Assembly (NCBI GenBank): GCA_004123355.1
Contig: SCHM01000001.1
Coordinates: 62,001 to 126,000, forward strand
Length of the DNA stretch: 64,000 nt
Direction of reading: 5' to 3'
From: Amphirosellinia nigrospora
Taxonomy: Eukaryota > Ascomycota > Sordariomycetes > Xylariales > Xylariaceae
Shown piece after piece: positions 40,684-55,333 of the stretch; position 1 is the stretch's first letter, and each line of letters opens with the position of its first letter. The translations under genes and the position numbers were made by a program. Below the pieces are notes generated by a model. That model had not been told where the DNA came from and did no database searches. It saw only the letters and a program-made list of their open reading frames with translations.

Positions 40684-42869
40684 AGTAATACTTTACTACG
40701 TAGTTCTATTATAAATATTAAACTATACTAAAAACTATTTATTTTAAATCTTTTAAAGTTAAAAAATATAAATTTTCTTAGCAGCAATTAGCGCGTAATC
40801 TATATATATTTATTAATTAAAACAAATATCGCGCTTTAGCGTTGATTTATTTTACATTTTTATTTTTATACTCCTTGTAAAGCTTTTAAATAAGTTAGTT
40901 ATTTAGCTTTAAAAAAAGCTTAGTAAAGTATTTTTGTATTTTAAATATATTAGTTTTTATAGCGTAGCTAAAATTACTATAAAGTTATAAACGTTATAAA
41001 TTCTTATTAATTAATCGTTTTAAATATTTTAATTTTACTATAAAGTTTTTAAACGTTTTAGTTTGCTATTAAAATTTATAAATATATTAGTTTTACTATT
41101 AAAATATAGTTATAAATTATATATACTTTATTTTATTTTTATTTATATATAATTTATCTTGTCCTTAAGTTATTATTTATAACGTTATATAAAAACAACG
41201 AATTATAAAACTAAAATAATAATAATAGTTTTTTTTACGTATTTAATTATTTATTAAATTAAACGTTAAATCTATTATCGGAAAACTTTTATTTAAAGTT
41301 TTTTTTTTTTTTAATTCTTAGCGTAATAATTATTAGAATAAGCATTATTATTATTAGTATAAACTTTATTAAAAACGTTTATAAATCGTTTAATAATATA
41401 ATTTAAAAAGTCGAAACGAAATAAAAAAAACAAAATTAACGTAAAAGCAACTAAAACTAAAACTAATATTAATAAAGCTTAATTAGTAATAATAAATCAA
41501 AAACCTATAAAGTTTTTGTTTAAAAAATTAAACTAATATTTAAGATTTAACGTAAAAACTATAAATATATTTTAAAATAATAGTAAAATAATAACTTTAA
41601 ACAAAATTAAATTAAACTAAATATAAAAAAGCTATAAAAAATATTAAATAAATTAATAATAAACTTAATTTAATTATATAAATAAATTAAAATCTTAGCG
41701 CTTTTATAAAATTTTAAAAAAATCGATATTATATTTTTGCTAATATTTTATTTTTAACCGTATTAAACTAATAAGCTTTCCGCAGCACAATAATTAACTT
41801 TAATAATATAGCTATAAAAAAAAAAAAATAATAATAATATTTCCGCCCCTACTTTTAAATATAACAAGTATAATAATAATACCTTTGCCCTTGCCTCTTT
41901 TTTGTCGCTTTAAAAAAATATAAAAAACACGGGAATATATTTTTCAATTAAAATAAACAATAATAATAATAATAACAATAGCAGTAAAAATAGCAATAGT
42001 AGAACAAATAACCCTAATAATAACCTAGATTTATTAAGCAATAAAACCAGCCTTAGCAGCCATAGCTATAATAACAAATATTATTATTACGAAACCCCGT
42101 TTTTAACTATATTTATAGTAAAAAATATTTATAAAATTAAACATAAAAACATTAAAGTTTTAAATTTTAACTAAAATAACCTAAAAAATAAAAAAATCGT
42201 TATAAATAAAAAAATATTATTTATATAAATACGTATATATTTTTTAACGTATTTAAGCTATATATAAGCTTAATAATATAAAATTATTAAATAATAGCTA
42301 AATTTTAAAGCTATTTAATTTTTTTTTATAAGTTCCGCTTTTTTATAATAAAATAATAAAATTAAACCTATTAATCGCTATATTTAGCGGAAAATAAGCT
42401 TAAGCTTAATATTTAAAAAGCTAAAAAAACGCTTTAAAATACGCTTTAAATACGCTATAAAAAAGTTTTTCGAAAGCAATTTTTCTTTATTTAATATAGC
42501 GTAAAATAAAAATATACTTATTTAATTTATTTAACGTAAACTATAATATGCCCGTAAAAACGGAATTTTAGCGCGAAATAATTTTAATTAGTAAAATATT
42601 ATAAAAAATATTTATAATTAATAAGCTAAAATAATCGTTAATTATATTTATTTACTAAAAAAAAAATATATTAAATAAATATATAAAAAAAATTAACGAA
42701 ACGCGCTATAGATTAAAACGGAAAATAAAGCATAAGTTTTTAAACGTTAAACTTTTATAATTATTTAAAAAATAGTAATAAAAACTTTTAAAATTTATAT
42801 TTTAAATATAATAATTATAAATATTTTAATTGTTATTAATTAAAAAATAAATATTAATTTTATTATAAA

Positions 42870-43135
42870 CGTTATTATTATTTTAATAATAAGCGTAATA
42901 AATAACGTAATAATAATCGTAATAAAAATCGTAGCTATTATAAAAAAGCAATAAAAAAAATACTTATAAAGATAAAAAACGTAATAATAAAAATAAAAAA
43001 CGTAATAATAGTTATAATAGCAATTAAAACTATAGCTATAATTACAACTATAGTTATAATTATAGCTATAATTATAGCAGCGATTATAAGCGTTATTATA
43101 ATAAAAAATATAATAGTTATTATAGCGTATATTAA
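42870..43135 (+). pseudogene. LTR-4 low-complexity Gag-like remnant
   Basis: Codons for Arg, Asn, Ser and Tyr/His dominate, in RNxN and YNYNYS-like runs. The homologue in LTR-3 is at 29500-29770. Part of a broken fossil; function by analogy. Confidence 0.4.
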
Positions 43136-45469
43136 GCTAATAATATATATTTAGATAAAAGAAAATCTAAGTATAATATTAATAAAAAATATTATAGCGG
43201 CAATACTTTTTATTATATATTTAGTTTAGTTTTTATTTATTATAAATATTATAAAAAGTATAAATTATCTAATATTTTATTTTATATATATAAAATATAA
43301 GCTATATATTTTATTAAAACATATAGCGCGTATTAATACTTTTTTATTTATTGTTTTTAAATAATATATATATAAATATTATATTTAAGTATTATTTTTA
43401 TGAAATAAATTTTTTTAATATTTAAGTTAGTATAAATTAGTTAAAAAAAATATAATTAAAAAATAAAATATTTTTAACGATAATTCGTTATTTATATAAA
43501 ATAAATTAAATAAAATCTTTAAATTAAAAATATTTATATTTAAAGCGCTAAACGTAAACGTATATAATAAAGCTTTATATTTAAGTTATATATACTTTCG
43601 CTTTTACGTATACGCTTTATTAACTGGTTAAAATATAAAATATATATTAATTTAAATATAAATAAAACTATAATTAGTAATAAATATTTTAATATATTAA
43701 AATATATATAAAAAAATATAAAAATTAAATAATTATTATTAAAAACAAGCGTATAAAAATAATACGTTAAGCTAAATTTAAGTTTTTTATTTAAAAAATT
43801 AATAATAATAAATAGCTTAAAATTATAAAGTACAAAAAAAAAGTTAGGTTATAAATAAAAAACTATAACTAAATATATTAATTAATAATAATTTTTTTTA
43901 TTTTTATAAACTATTATCGACTATTTTAAAAGTATTATTATTTTTTATAACTTTAATAATTTTATTATTAATTTTAAGGTTTTAATTTATAGTTATAAAT
44001 ATATACAAAAAATTATTAATATATATATTATAACTATTATAGCTAGCGAAAGCGCGTATTTATAGGTTAAATATAAGCTATTACTTATTAACTATAATTT
44101 TTATTTTATAATAATATATAAAAATATAATAAATATTATAATAAACGTAAAAACTTTTAAAGTTATCCTAGTTATTAATACTATAAATATTTTAGTTAAA
44201 ATAAGTAAAAGTACTAAATTAAAATAAATTTATAAAAATTATAATAATAACGTATATATTAGCTTATAAAAATTAGCTATAAAAACTTTAGCTATTATAG
44301 TAATTATTCTAGTAATATTATTAGCTAAAATAATTAGCTTAGGATTTTTAGCTATTTTAAATTTATTTGTTATTATAAATATTAAATTTAATATAACGCT
44401 AATTATTATAGCTACTGTAATTAATATAGTACTAATAGAACTAATATTTATAAATAAATTAGCTAATTTTATAGTTATTTTTATAGTAACGCTTAGTAAA
44501 ACTAGTAACTATATTACTAGCTTTACGCAAAAAATAGCATTTTTACCCTTAGCTATTAATATTACTAACGTTTAGCTTTTAAATATTTTTTTATTAATAT
44601 AGTATATAATTTTATTATAAGCATTAAAACTATGCTACTATTAAAAAAACTATATATATTAATACTAAAAAAGCTTTTTAAACTTAAGCTTTTAAAAATA
44701 TATTTTATTTTAAATATTAAAAAGCTTATAAATTTCCTTAAAAATATAACTAGTAATAATATTTATATTTATATTAAAAAAGCCTTTAAAGCAGTTAAAT
44801 TTACTAAAATTATTAAAGCTTATAATATTTAAATAAATAAAAACAAAGTTAATATTTTTAAAATAAAATAACTAAAAATTTTTTTATTAATAATTAATAA
44901 AAAATAAAACTAAATATAAAATTTATTTTTTTAGTCGAAAAAATATAAAAATCTTTAATAAAACTTATAATAAACTTTATAAAATAAATTATATAACTTA
45001 AATAAATAAAGCTATATTTTTCGCGTATTTTATATTTATTACTTAAAAAAAAGTTTATAACGTAAATAAAAGCTAAATAGTTATTAATTTATAATAGTTT
45101 AATAAAATTACTATTTTAATAGCTATTTTTTTTTTTTATAAAATAAAATAATTAGAAGTTTTTATAAAAAAGCTTATATTATTTACGTTAATATAACTAG
45201 TTTTTTTATTAATTTTTAGTTTATTTTAATTATAAAAATAAGTTTATTATTATTAGTTTTTATAATATAAATAATTTAATATTATATTAATAAAATATAT
45301 AAATTCTTTTAATTATATTTAAAATATATAAATAAGTTTTTTTGTTTTTATTTTTATTTTTATTGCTATTTTATTAATAATATTATTATTTTTTTAATAT
45401 ATTTAAAAAATATATATAATATTTAAATATTATTTTTAGCTTATTTTAATTAAAAAATATTATTATATT

Positions 45470-46425
45470 ACTAAAAAGTTTTTTATTAGTTATTTTCCGT
45501 TAAACTTTTAAATTTTATATTAACGTTTTAAAAATATTTATTATTACTAAACGCATATAAACGTTTAAATAGCTTATATTTTTTAAAAACTTTTAAGCTT
45601 TCGAATAATATTTTAGCGTAAATAGATTTTTTTATAACTTTTTTTTTTATTATATAATTAGCCGAGCTTTTATAAAAGTACAAAATAGCTTTATTTATTA
45701 AAAGTTGTTAAAAAAAAAAAGTAGTAAATAATAACCCGGGTTACCGCAAATATTACGTACGAACTATATATTAAACTTTATACCGGCTAAAATAGCTTTT
45801 TTTAACGCTATTTAAAACGTTATTTATTTTAAAATTACGTTTTATTATTATAACTTAAATTATATTTTATATTTATAAATCGATAAGTATTTTAAATAAA
45901 GTTTTAATATTATAGTTTTTTATATTAAGCTAAATTTTAAATAAAAACCGGGTAAACTTATATTTTTTACGTAAATATAGCGAATTATATATTTAAATTA
46001 ATATTTATTATAAGCTAAAATTAAATACGGCCTTTTTAAATAAAAATAATATATTTTATATAAGCTATAAAAAAGCTTTATATTATAATTTATTCGAATA
46101 AATATTATATAGTTATTTTAATAGATTTATTTAGCTATAAAAATATTGTTGATTAAATTTTATTAAATATTTTTGCTACTAATAAAGCGAATAATTAGCT
46201 TGTTAATTTATTTATATATTTATTGTAGTATAGCTTTTAAATATTTTATTTATTAGAACGTTTTAACTATGTTTTAAATATGTTAAATCGGCTTATTATA
46301 GTATAAAATATAGTTAACTTAGAAAATAAATTAAAATAATTATAAAAACTTATAATATTAAACTTTATATAAAATATAATAAAATATATTATAAAAGCGG
46401 TAATAAATAACATGTTTAAACGTAA
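45470..46425. repeat. Nested insertion S in LTR-4 (longer form)
   Basis: About 950 bp interrupt sequence that is continuous in the LTR-3/LTR-4 family. The first 300 bp match the insertion at 26893-27199. The insertion point in the host element is essentially the same, but S is oppositely oriented relative to it. The remaining 650 bp have no second copy in the window. Confidence 0.6.
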
Positions 46426-48323
46426 TTTCGAACTAAGATATAAAGCGGATTTTCGATATAAAAAAATTCTAAATAAACTTTGTTAAAACTAATTTCGCGA
46501 ACTATATAATAATAAAAACGTTATTGTTTTTTTAAAGCTAGGTATTTATTTTTTATTATAAACGGTTTAATTTATAATAAATATAAAAAATCAAACAATT
46601 TTACGTTTTATATATAATATACGAATAAATATTATATATTATATAATAAAAAACATTATTTCGGATTTAACTATATAATAAAAGCCTTAGAATTATATTC
46701 GATTTATAAAAAGTTATAGTATATTAAAAAATACTATAAATATTATCCGGATATAATGTTAATTATAATAATAAATAAAAACTGGTAAATAATTTACGTT
46801 TAATTAAACTTAAAAATATATTATTAATATAAATAATTAATTAATTAATTTTATTATTATTTTTAGTTAAATTATAAAATATTTATAATAGCTAAAAAGC
46901 TTTAATATATACGATTATATAATAACGGTTTTTTATTATATATTTAAATAACGTTTATAATTTTTAATAATATAAAATATACTGCTAAAAACTAGGCGAT
47001 AGTTTTAATTAAACAATTATTTTTAAATAATTAAAATATTTTTAAAAGAATTATTTCTGATTGCGATTATAAGTTTATTTTTAACTTTTAAAAAAGTATA
47101 TAAAAATATTAAATATTAAATTATTAATAACTATTATATATTATTTATAAAAAAATAGTCTATCCGAAAAAAAAAATAAACGATTAAAATTATAATATAT
47201 TTTTATAATTATATATACTCTGAGTTAAACTAGCTTAATATATCCTTGTTTTATAATAAAACTTTAATTCTGTGTTTTTATAAGCTATATAATTTATTTT
47301 ATATAATAATTATTTAAATTTAAGCTTTTTAGCCTTTTTAATATATTTACGGGCTAAATAATATATATAATTTTAAAAATATAAAGTTTTTACGTAACTA
47401 TTTATAATAAAATATTAAATTAGCTATAAATTTCGTTATAGCTATAATAAAAAACATTTTAATAATAAATACTAAATATTAAAATTTAAACTAAATAATA
47501 AAATTCTTTTCTGTTTATATAATAATTATTACTTATCTGGCGAGCCCTCTAAAAAATATTTATAGCAATAAGCTAAACTTTAGATTATTAAGCGCAAAGT
47601 TAGCAATTTAGCTTATAAATTAAACTTTTTTAAATATTACTATATATACCCCGTTATTTTATATGTAGTTATAATTTTATAAAAATAATAAAAACTTTTT
47701 AAGCAAATAGTACTACTATTAAAGCTTATTGAAGCTAATTAATACTTTAATAAAATAACGAAAACAATATTTATAAAATCGAAGTTATATTTAAGCATTA
47801 TTTTAACTAAAAAAAAAATAATTTTGACTATTTAATTAAATAAAAAAAATAAAATTATAAACATAACTATTAATATTTTGCGCATTATTTTTAATATTTA
47901 TAAAAACTTATTAACGAATATTAGTTTAAATATAACCTTTGTTTTACATTGCTAAAAAAGAAAAAATTTTTATAAAACTATTTATACTTAAATTTATACT
48001 TAAAGTAACCAAAACGAAAAAAAGCGTTTTTATAGTAGGTTATATAAAATAATTAATGCTTTAGCTCTAACGTTAACACTAATTTAAGCATTAACTCTTG
48101 CTAACCTTCCTATTATTAACGCTATTATATTTAACGCACTTATAAGTAAATCTTTTACCTTTCGCCGAAGCTTTAAGTTATAGCTACCTATAAAAAAGTA
48201 GTAAAAAAAATAAAATAAGCAAAAATATTACTTAATATTATATAAAAAGAATTATAATTATAATAAACTTAGCTAGATCAATCTATTAAAGTTAGCAAAA
48301 ACTTTTCTATATTCCGGCATTTT

Positions 48324-48526
48324 AATAGAGCCTTTAAAGGGTTATATTATTAGTAGCTTTTTTACGTAGAACGTAAGGGAAAGCTACTTAGCAATATTTA
48401 TATTTAAATAAATAGCTAGCATATTATTAGTTAAAAAATCTATTATTAAATCCACTATATAGATTTAATAATAAATTCTTTTCCTTTAATTAAGCTTTAT
48501 TTTATAACCTATAATATTTTTCTTAA
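48324..48526 (+). repeat. LTR-4 3' LTR
   Basis: Pairs with 40481-40683. It is followed by TTTTA and then by repeat B sequence. Confidence 0.8.
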
Positions 48527-48677
48527 TTTTAATTATAATATAATAATTTTTTAATAAAATAAAAAATTTTAGAACTAACGTTTAACTATAGTAAAAAAAT
48601 CTGCTTAATATATATATAAAATATAAATAATAAGTTAAAAAAACAAGCTAAAAAAAAGCATATAATAATTATGTAGT
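48527..48677 (+). repeat. Repeat B, copy 2, segment 2
   Basis: Matches about 4470-4615 of B1. This 150-bp piece is all that separates LTR-4 from LTR-2. Confidence 0.8.
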
Positions 48678-48806
48678 AGATAGGCCGTCGGCCCGTTATA
48701 GCTATTAGTAGCTAGTAGAGCTAGCTATAGCTAAGTATATTTAGATAGGACAAACAGGTATTATATACTTTTATAATAAACTATTTTTTTCTCGCTTTTT
48801 CTTTCT
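48678..48806 (+). repeat. LTR-2 5' LTR
   Basis: Begins AGATAGGCCGTCGGCCCG and ends CTTTTTCTTTCT. Its AGA...TCT ends are still visible. Confidence 0.85.
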
Positions 48807-51800
48807 AATAATAAAAATAAGATTTAAAAAAAAAAAGTCCTTTTATAAATAATAAATAGCTTAAAAACTAAATCTTAATAGCTTTATAGAAAATATTTAT
48901 ATAACGTTAATATTATTATATTTGTTTTATTTATTAATTATTTGTTTAATTAAAATAAATAAAGCTTAAAGTAGTTATTTATAAGCGTTTATTTAAAAAT
49001 ATTTTTTAAAACTTAATTTTCGAAAATATTATTTAAATTTAAACTTAAACAGTTTATTAATAAAGTTTTTAATTTTGCTTAAAAATAATTATTTTAATAA
49101 CTAATTAATTGTTTAGTTTTTATAAATATAATAAAACTAATATAAATAGTATTTAATTTAGTTTATATAAATATTTTAAAATATTAAGTTATTATTTAAA
49201 TAGCTTTAATAATTTATTTAATAATTTAAAAAAGTTAAATATATTTAAAAAATTTATTTTTATTTAAAATTATTTATATTATTATATGTTTTATATTAAA
49301 AAAACTATTATTTTTATAAATTTAAATATTAATCTATAAAAATTATAAAAAAAAATACTAATAATATTACTATAGCAAAAAATTTGCTAAACTATAATAA
49401 TTTTTTAAAAATTAATATTTAAGCCGTTTAATAAATAATAAAATCTATAAAACTAAAAACTTAACGTATATTAATTAAAAAAATAAGTTTTTTATTTAAT
49501 ATTATAATTATATTTAAAAAATTATAAAAATAAATAAAAATTTAAAATACGTTTAAAACCGGTATTATATTAAATAATAAAACTATTGCTAGATTTTTAA
49601 TAGAAAATATTTTTTATAGATAATTATTTTTAAATTTATTAATAGTTTTAAAACTATAATTATATATTAAAAAGCTTTATTATAAAAAACTACTAAAATT
49701 AAAACGTTAAAAGAATATTTTAAAATTATTTAAAATATTTAAAAATAATTATTAATAAAGCTAAAATAAAAATTAAAATATAAATAATAAAAAATCGAAA
49801 CGATTTATAAAATTTTATAAAATTTTAAATATTTTTATTAAATAAACTATTAAAATATTAATAACTTTATTTTATTAAAACAAATAATTTAACTGCTTTC
49901 ATTAATTATTAAACTTTTATTTGTATTTTTAATTATTTTTAACTTATTATGCTTAAAGTTATTTTTTTAATCGATTTGTTATAATATAATATTATTTATA
50001 TAAAGCAAATATATTAAAGAAATCGAATAAACTAATTAGCGGTTAAATATTATAATTATTACTAAATAAAGTATATTTCGAAAAATTACCTTTATATATA
50101 TTAGTTAAAATCTAATGGAAATTAGCGAAATAATATATATAATATAATAGCTATAGTAATAGCTATATAAATAAAAAAGGTATAAAAGCTATAGTTTATA
50201 TAACTAAAGAAATTATTAAAGTTATAATAAACTATTTTTAAAATAATTATTATTTATAAAGTTATTAAGTTATTATTAATTAATAGCTTTAAAATATTAA
50301 AAAAAAGTAAAAAAGTTTGTTTTTATATAATAAAAAAAGCTATATATAATTATAATATATATTAAAACAAAATAAATAATTATAATAATAAAAACAAGCT
50401 TATTTAAAAGCGAAAATACTATTATATAAGTTTATATTTATAAAGCTTTATTTTTAAAAAGTTTAGTTTAAATTAGCCTAGTTATATTATAATACGTTTA
50501 TTAAAAAAAAAAAAAAATATTTATTTATAAGCAGTATATTTAATATATATAAAGCGTTTAATATTTATAATAGTTTAATTATAATAAAAATCTTTTTAAA
50601 AATATTAAGCTATTTATTATATAAAATAATAAATAATAATATAATTTTAAAATAAAACTTATAAAACTTTATAGCTATATTTTAAATTATATTTAATATT
50701 ATAATAAAACTAGCTACTAAAAAATATAAAGCTTTAAATAACGTTTTAATTATAAACTTAGTAAATAATAAAGTAATTAAATATATATTTAAACTACGTA
50801 AAATATATAACTTAAATATATTATTATAGCTATTAAAAAAATTAAAAGCTAAAAAAAAAAAAATATAGTAAACTATAAAACTTTTTTATAATAAACTAAA
50901 ATATTTATATTTTTTATAAACTTTTTTAATTAAGTTTAAATTTTGTTCGTAATTTAAACATTTATTAACGCAAATAAAAAAAAAGCTAAAATATAGCTAA
51001 AAAATATACTAAAATAAAAACTATAATCTTTATAACAAAAGCGTTAATTATTATGCTATTAAACGCGTATAAAATAATTTTAATTATTAAATTTATTATT
51101 AAAAAAGAAATTATAATAAATATTATAAAAAAACTTTAATTAAATAAATTAAAAAATAACGTTAATTTTATTTATTTTAATATTATTAAAAACTTGAATA
51201 TTTTTTATATTAATTATTTATTATAAAATAAAATCTATTATTTTATTAAATTTAAATAAACGAAATAAAAAAATTAATAAATTCGTAATATTTAATATAA
51301 TAGTTATAAGTATTATTCGCTTTATATAAGTAATAATATAATTATTAAAAAGTAAAAAAAATATTTTTTTACTATTAAAATTATTATAGTTTTAAAATAT
51401 TATAACGTTATTTAATATTTAAAGTTTTTTTTTATTATAAAAACCTTAGCGCTAAAAAAAAACTAATAACGTTAAAAAACTAATAATATTATTAAAAAAT
51501 ATTTATAAACTAATTTTTTATATAGAAAAAATGCTAATATTATAAAAAATACGTAAAAAATATATTAAATTTAATATAAAAATAATAATAATAATAAAGA
51601 TTATATAAATATAGAATATTTTAAACATAAGTTATTAAACTAAATTATTAGCTTTAATTTAGTTAGGTTATTAAAATAGCTAATAAAAATATTATTTATT
51701 TTTTCGGATTATATTTAATTAAAGGTATATATACTACGTTTAAATATAATATGCTTAGAAAATAAATATATAAATAGTTTTATAATTTATTAACTATATT

Positions 51801-53184
51801 AGCTTTTAATATATTATATTTAAATTAGTTCGTTATATTAAAAAAAAATAAGTTATATAACGTATAAAAAAAAACTAAAGGTTAAATTTTTATAAATCAA
51901 AAAATAATATATTAACTAATTATATTAAAAAAAAATATTTAATAAAATAATATATAAATAATAATTAATTATAAAACTATAGTTCGGCTTTTTAATATTA
52001 AAATAAATAATAAATATTATATATACGTTTAATATATATAAAAATTATAATATAATAAATATTAAAATATAATAAAGTTTATTAATTTTTTTATATATAA
52101 AATAAAACTAAAAAAAAAAATAAAACTATAAAATAAATTAACTAAACAATTTTAATTATATTTAAATTTATATTAGTTAAATATTTTAATTAAATAATAT
52201 ATTAACGTTAAGATATTTAAGTTTATTATAGTAGCTAATAAAGATTTTTTAAACTAAGCAGCTATACTAATACTAATTAATAAAAATAAAAACGTTATAA
52301 TATAAAAACTATAAAAAAAACCTTAATTTATATTAAATTATAATAAAATAAAATAAAACTTTTTAAATATTAGCTTTTTTTTATTTATAAATATATATAA
52401 AAATTTAATATTTTTATAATTAGCTTATATTATAAGTTTAATTTAAATATAAATATTAATTAATTATAATATATTTAAATTATTATATATATTAATATTT
52501 AAAATATTTAGGTTTTTTTAACTATAGTTTATAAAAATATTATAAAATATTTAATTAGCTATATATTTTATATTAAAAATAATAAAAATTATATTTAATT
52601 TTATATTTAATTTTTAACTTAAACTATTTTTTATAGCTTTAAAAGGTTTAAACGTTTTTTTTACGCTATAAAATATATTAATAATATATTTAGCTTATAT
52701 AATAATAAAAAAACAACTAAAATAAATCGAATATTATTTTTTGCCGAAAATATTATAATTAAAACTAAAACTATTATTTAAAAAAGTATTTATTAAATAT
52801 AATAAATAAAAGCTTTAAAAATAATTTATAAAATATATAATAAAATAATAATTAAAAAAAGTAAAACTAAACGCTTTTAAAGCTAGCTAATACTAAAAAA
52901 CTAAATAAAAATAAAAAGTTTATAAAAGCTATAAACTTTATTTATAAATAAATAAAAAATTATGTTAAAATAGTTTAATTTTTAATATATTTTTTAAAAA
53001 ATATACTATAATAATAAAAACTTAATAAAATATTCGCTTTCGAATTATTAAGCTTATTAATAATTATTATTATAAAAATATATAATTACGTTATAAATTA
53101 ATTTATCGAAATATATTTTAACGCGTTTACTTATAAAAAAAATATTATATTTTTAATATTAAAAAAATATTTAAGTTTATATTA

Positions 53185-53275
53185 TATAATAGTTTTTTAT
53201 TTATTTTAATATAAAAAATTATAGTATTTATAAAAAAACTATATATTATTATAAAGTTTTGCCGAAAATAAAAAA
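53185..53275 (+). pseudogene. LTR-2 Pol RNase H remnant
   Basis: The same NYSIYxK-type pattern as LTR-1 at 13930-14020, in the same position relative to the LTRs. Confidence 0.55.
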
Positions 53276-55171
53276 ATATTTTAATTTAAAAACGTATTTA
53301 TTATTTAAATAGATTATAAGCTATTTATTTTTTTTTAATATTATTAAACGTTAAAATATTTATATAAAATAAATAAATAAACTATAGCTTTTTAACGTTT
53401 ATATTATTATTATTATAAGCTTAAAAATATAATAATAAATATATTATTACGTATTATATTTTTTTTAAACAATTGTTTAAATAATTTATTATATTATAAA
53501 ATATCGATAAAAATTTAAAAAAATAGATTTAAAAAAATAAAATAAACAAATATTAATAAATATTATTAATATATAATTTATAAAAAAAAAACGTTTATTA
53601 ATAAACTATATAAAAAATATATTATACCGTTTAAACTAGTAAAACTATAAAATTAGTTAAATAATTTTAAAAAAAATATAAAGCTTAATATAATATATTA
53701 TTTAATAACGCTAATAATACTAATTTTATTCCGGATTTATTATTACGTTATTTTAATAATAATTTAATATTAAATAATATATTAAAAAGTAAATTTATTT
53801 ATTTCTTTTAATATTTAAATATATAAAATATTTATATAAGTTAAAAAACTTAATAATTAAAAAAAAGCTAAATATATAGTACTAGTATATAAAACTAAAA
53901 TTTTAAAATATAAAATAGTTAGCTAAAATATTATTTTAAAAACTATTAAAAATAATATTTCGTACAAAAAAATATTCAATATATTATAATAAATATATAA
54001 CTTATTAAATTATTATTATATTTTAATTATTTTAAAAAAATAAACTAATTAATATATTAGTTTATAATAGCTATAATACTATTAAATATACTAAAATATT
54101 TATAATATACCCGTTTTAATTTTAAAAAAATAATAACGCCCGATTTATTTATTATTATTTATGAACTATTTTAAATTATAATAATAAATTTTATTAGATT
54201 TTTTTTAATATTTATATAAAAAATCGATATATTTATTATATAATAAACTATTTTAATTAATATAGCTAATATTATTTTACGATCGATTATATAGCTAAAA
54301 TAATATTCGCTAAATAAAACGTTAAATTAATAAAACGGGCATTTTGCTATTAATATTATACGCCGACCTAAAAAACGTTTTTATTTTATAAAATTTTTAA
54401 AATTATATAAAAAACAAAAAAATAAAAATAATTAACGCTTTATTAGTTTATATTAAAACGTTAAACTAATAAAAATATTTAATAAAATAGCATAAATAAT
54501 ATTTAATAAATAATAGTTTATTTTATAGTTTAAATAAATAATTTAAAATATAAAATAGCAAATTAAAAATATAAAATTTTTATTATTAATAAAATATTTA
54601 AACTTTAAATATATAAAAATTATTAAATATAGCTTAATTAAATTATTATATAAATATTATTTATAAAAATATTTAAATAAATATATTTATTATTTAATAT
54701 TGCTAAGCTAAAAATAGCCTTAATTATAAATAAATTTAAATTATTAAATAAAAAGTTATAAATAAACTTAGCTATATAATATATTAAATAATTTTAATAT
54801 TAATTAAAAAAATTAAACAAATATATAAAAACGTTTAAATAAAAAAATAAACTTTTTATAACTATAAATTATAATTTAAAATTAAAAACCTAGTTTTTAT
54901 TTATTAAAATAAAAAATAGCTAAAATTAAAACTTAAATAAAAAAATTATTTAAGTTTACGTTTAAATAAAAAAAAAAATTACGTACTAAAAAATTTAAAT
55001 AAATTAAAAATCGTAAAAAAATTAAATTTTATAAAAATTTATTAAAGTTATTTATATTAAAAAATAATTATTTATAAACGAAAAAAATAAAGAATATATA
55101 TTATTTTTAAAATAGTTTATACGTAAACTTAAATAGATTTATATTTAAATATTTAAATATTTAAAAAAAAG

Positions 55172-55202
55172 TGCAAGGGCGCGCTGGTATTTGCCCCGGA
55201 CT
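55172..55202 (+). other. GC-rich conserved block just before the LTR-2 3' LTR
   Basis: Contains GCAAGGGCGCGCTGG and TTGCCCCGGACT and is the counterpart of 15951-15981. Its retained G+C contrasts with the adjacent mutated interior. Confidence 0.7.
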
Positions 55203-55333
55203 AGATAAACGTTAGCCCGTTTATAGCTATTAGCAGCTAGCAAAGCTAGCTATAGCTAGGTATATTTAAATAGGATAAACAAGTGCTATATATTTTTAAT
55301 ATAATAACTATTTCTCTTTTGCTCCTTTTTTTT
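55203..55333 (+). repeat. LTR-2 3' LTR
   Basis: Pairs with 48678-48806. Differences are nearly all C/T or G/A. It is followed by the GTAGC copy of the target. Confidence 0.85.

Larger units (their letters stand above)
40481..48526 (+). mobile_element. LTR-4: degraded LTR retrotransposon inside B2
   Basis: This 8.0-kb element is bounded by about 203-bp LTRs and belongs to the LTR-3 family. Comparison with B1 near 4470 shows the uninterrupted target and supports a duplicated TTTTA (40476-40480 TTTTT, 48527-48531 TTTTA). A Gag-like low-complexity region lies at 42870-43135. It is longer than LTR-3 mainly because of a larger nested insertion at about 45470-46425. It is a fossil with many breaks. 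The open frame at 44632-44832 lies inside it and is not called as a gene. Plus orientation is inferred from composition and from the position of the Gag-like part. Confidence 0.8.
48678..55333 (+). mobile_element. LTR-2: degraded Ty3/gypsy-type LTR retrotransposon inside B2
   Basis: Full-length homologue of LTR-1, 6.66 kb, with LTRs of 129 and 131 bp. GTAGT precedes it (48673-48677) and GTAGC follows (55334-55338), a 5-bp duplication that differs by one transition. B1 shows the uninterrupted site near 4610. The same Gag-knuckle, RNase H (about 53185-53275) and integrase remnants occur in the same order as in LTR-1. It is a fossil with many breaks, differing from LTR-1 largely by transitions. 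Confidence 0.85.

Noticed and set aside
44632-44832. 66-residue plus-strand open frame as a gene
   Set aside because: It lies inside LTR-4, and its Lys/Leu/Ile composition is what mutated sequence gives by chance.
45780-46300. Reverse transcriptase domain in the longer S insertion
   Set aside because: A few residues resemble gypsy Pol, but the match is scattered and depends on frame choice in mutated sequence.
45470-46425. S as a DNA transposon with long terminal inverted repeats
   Set aside because: The right end of the LTR-4 insertion does not match the reverse of its left end, so inverted termini are not supported.
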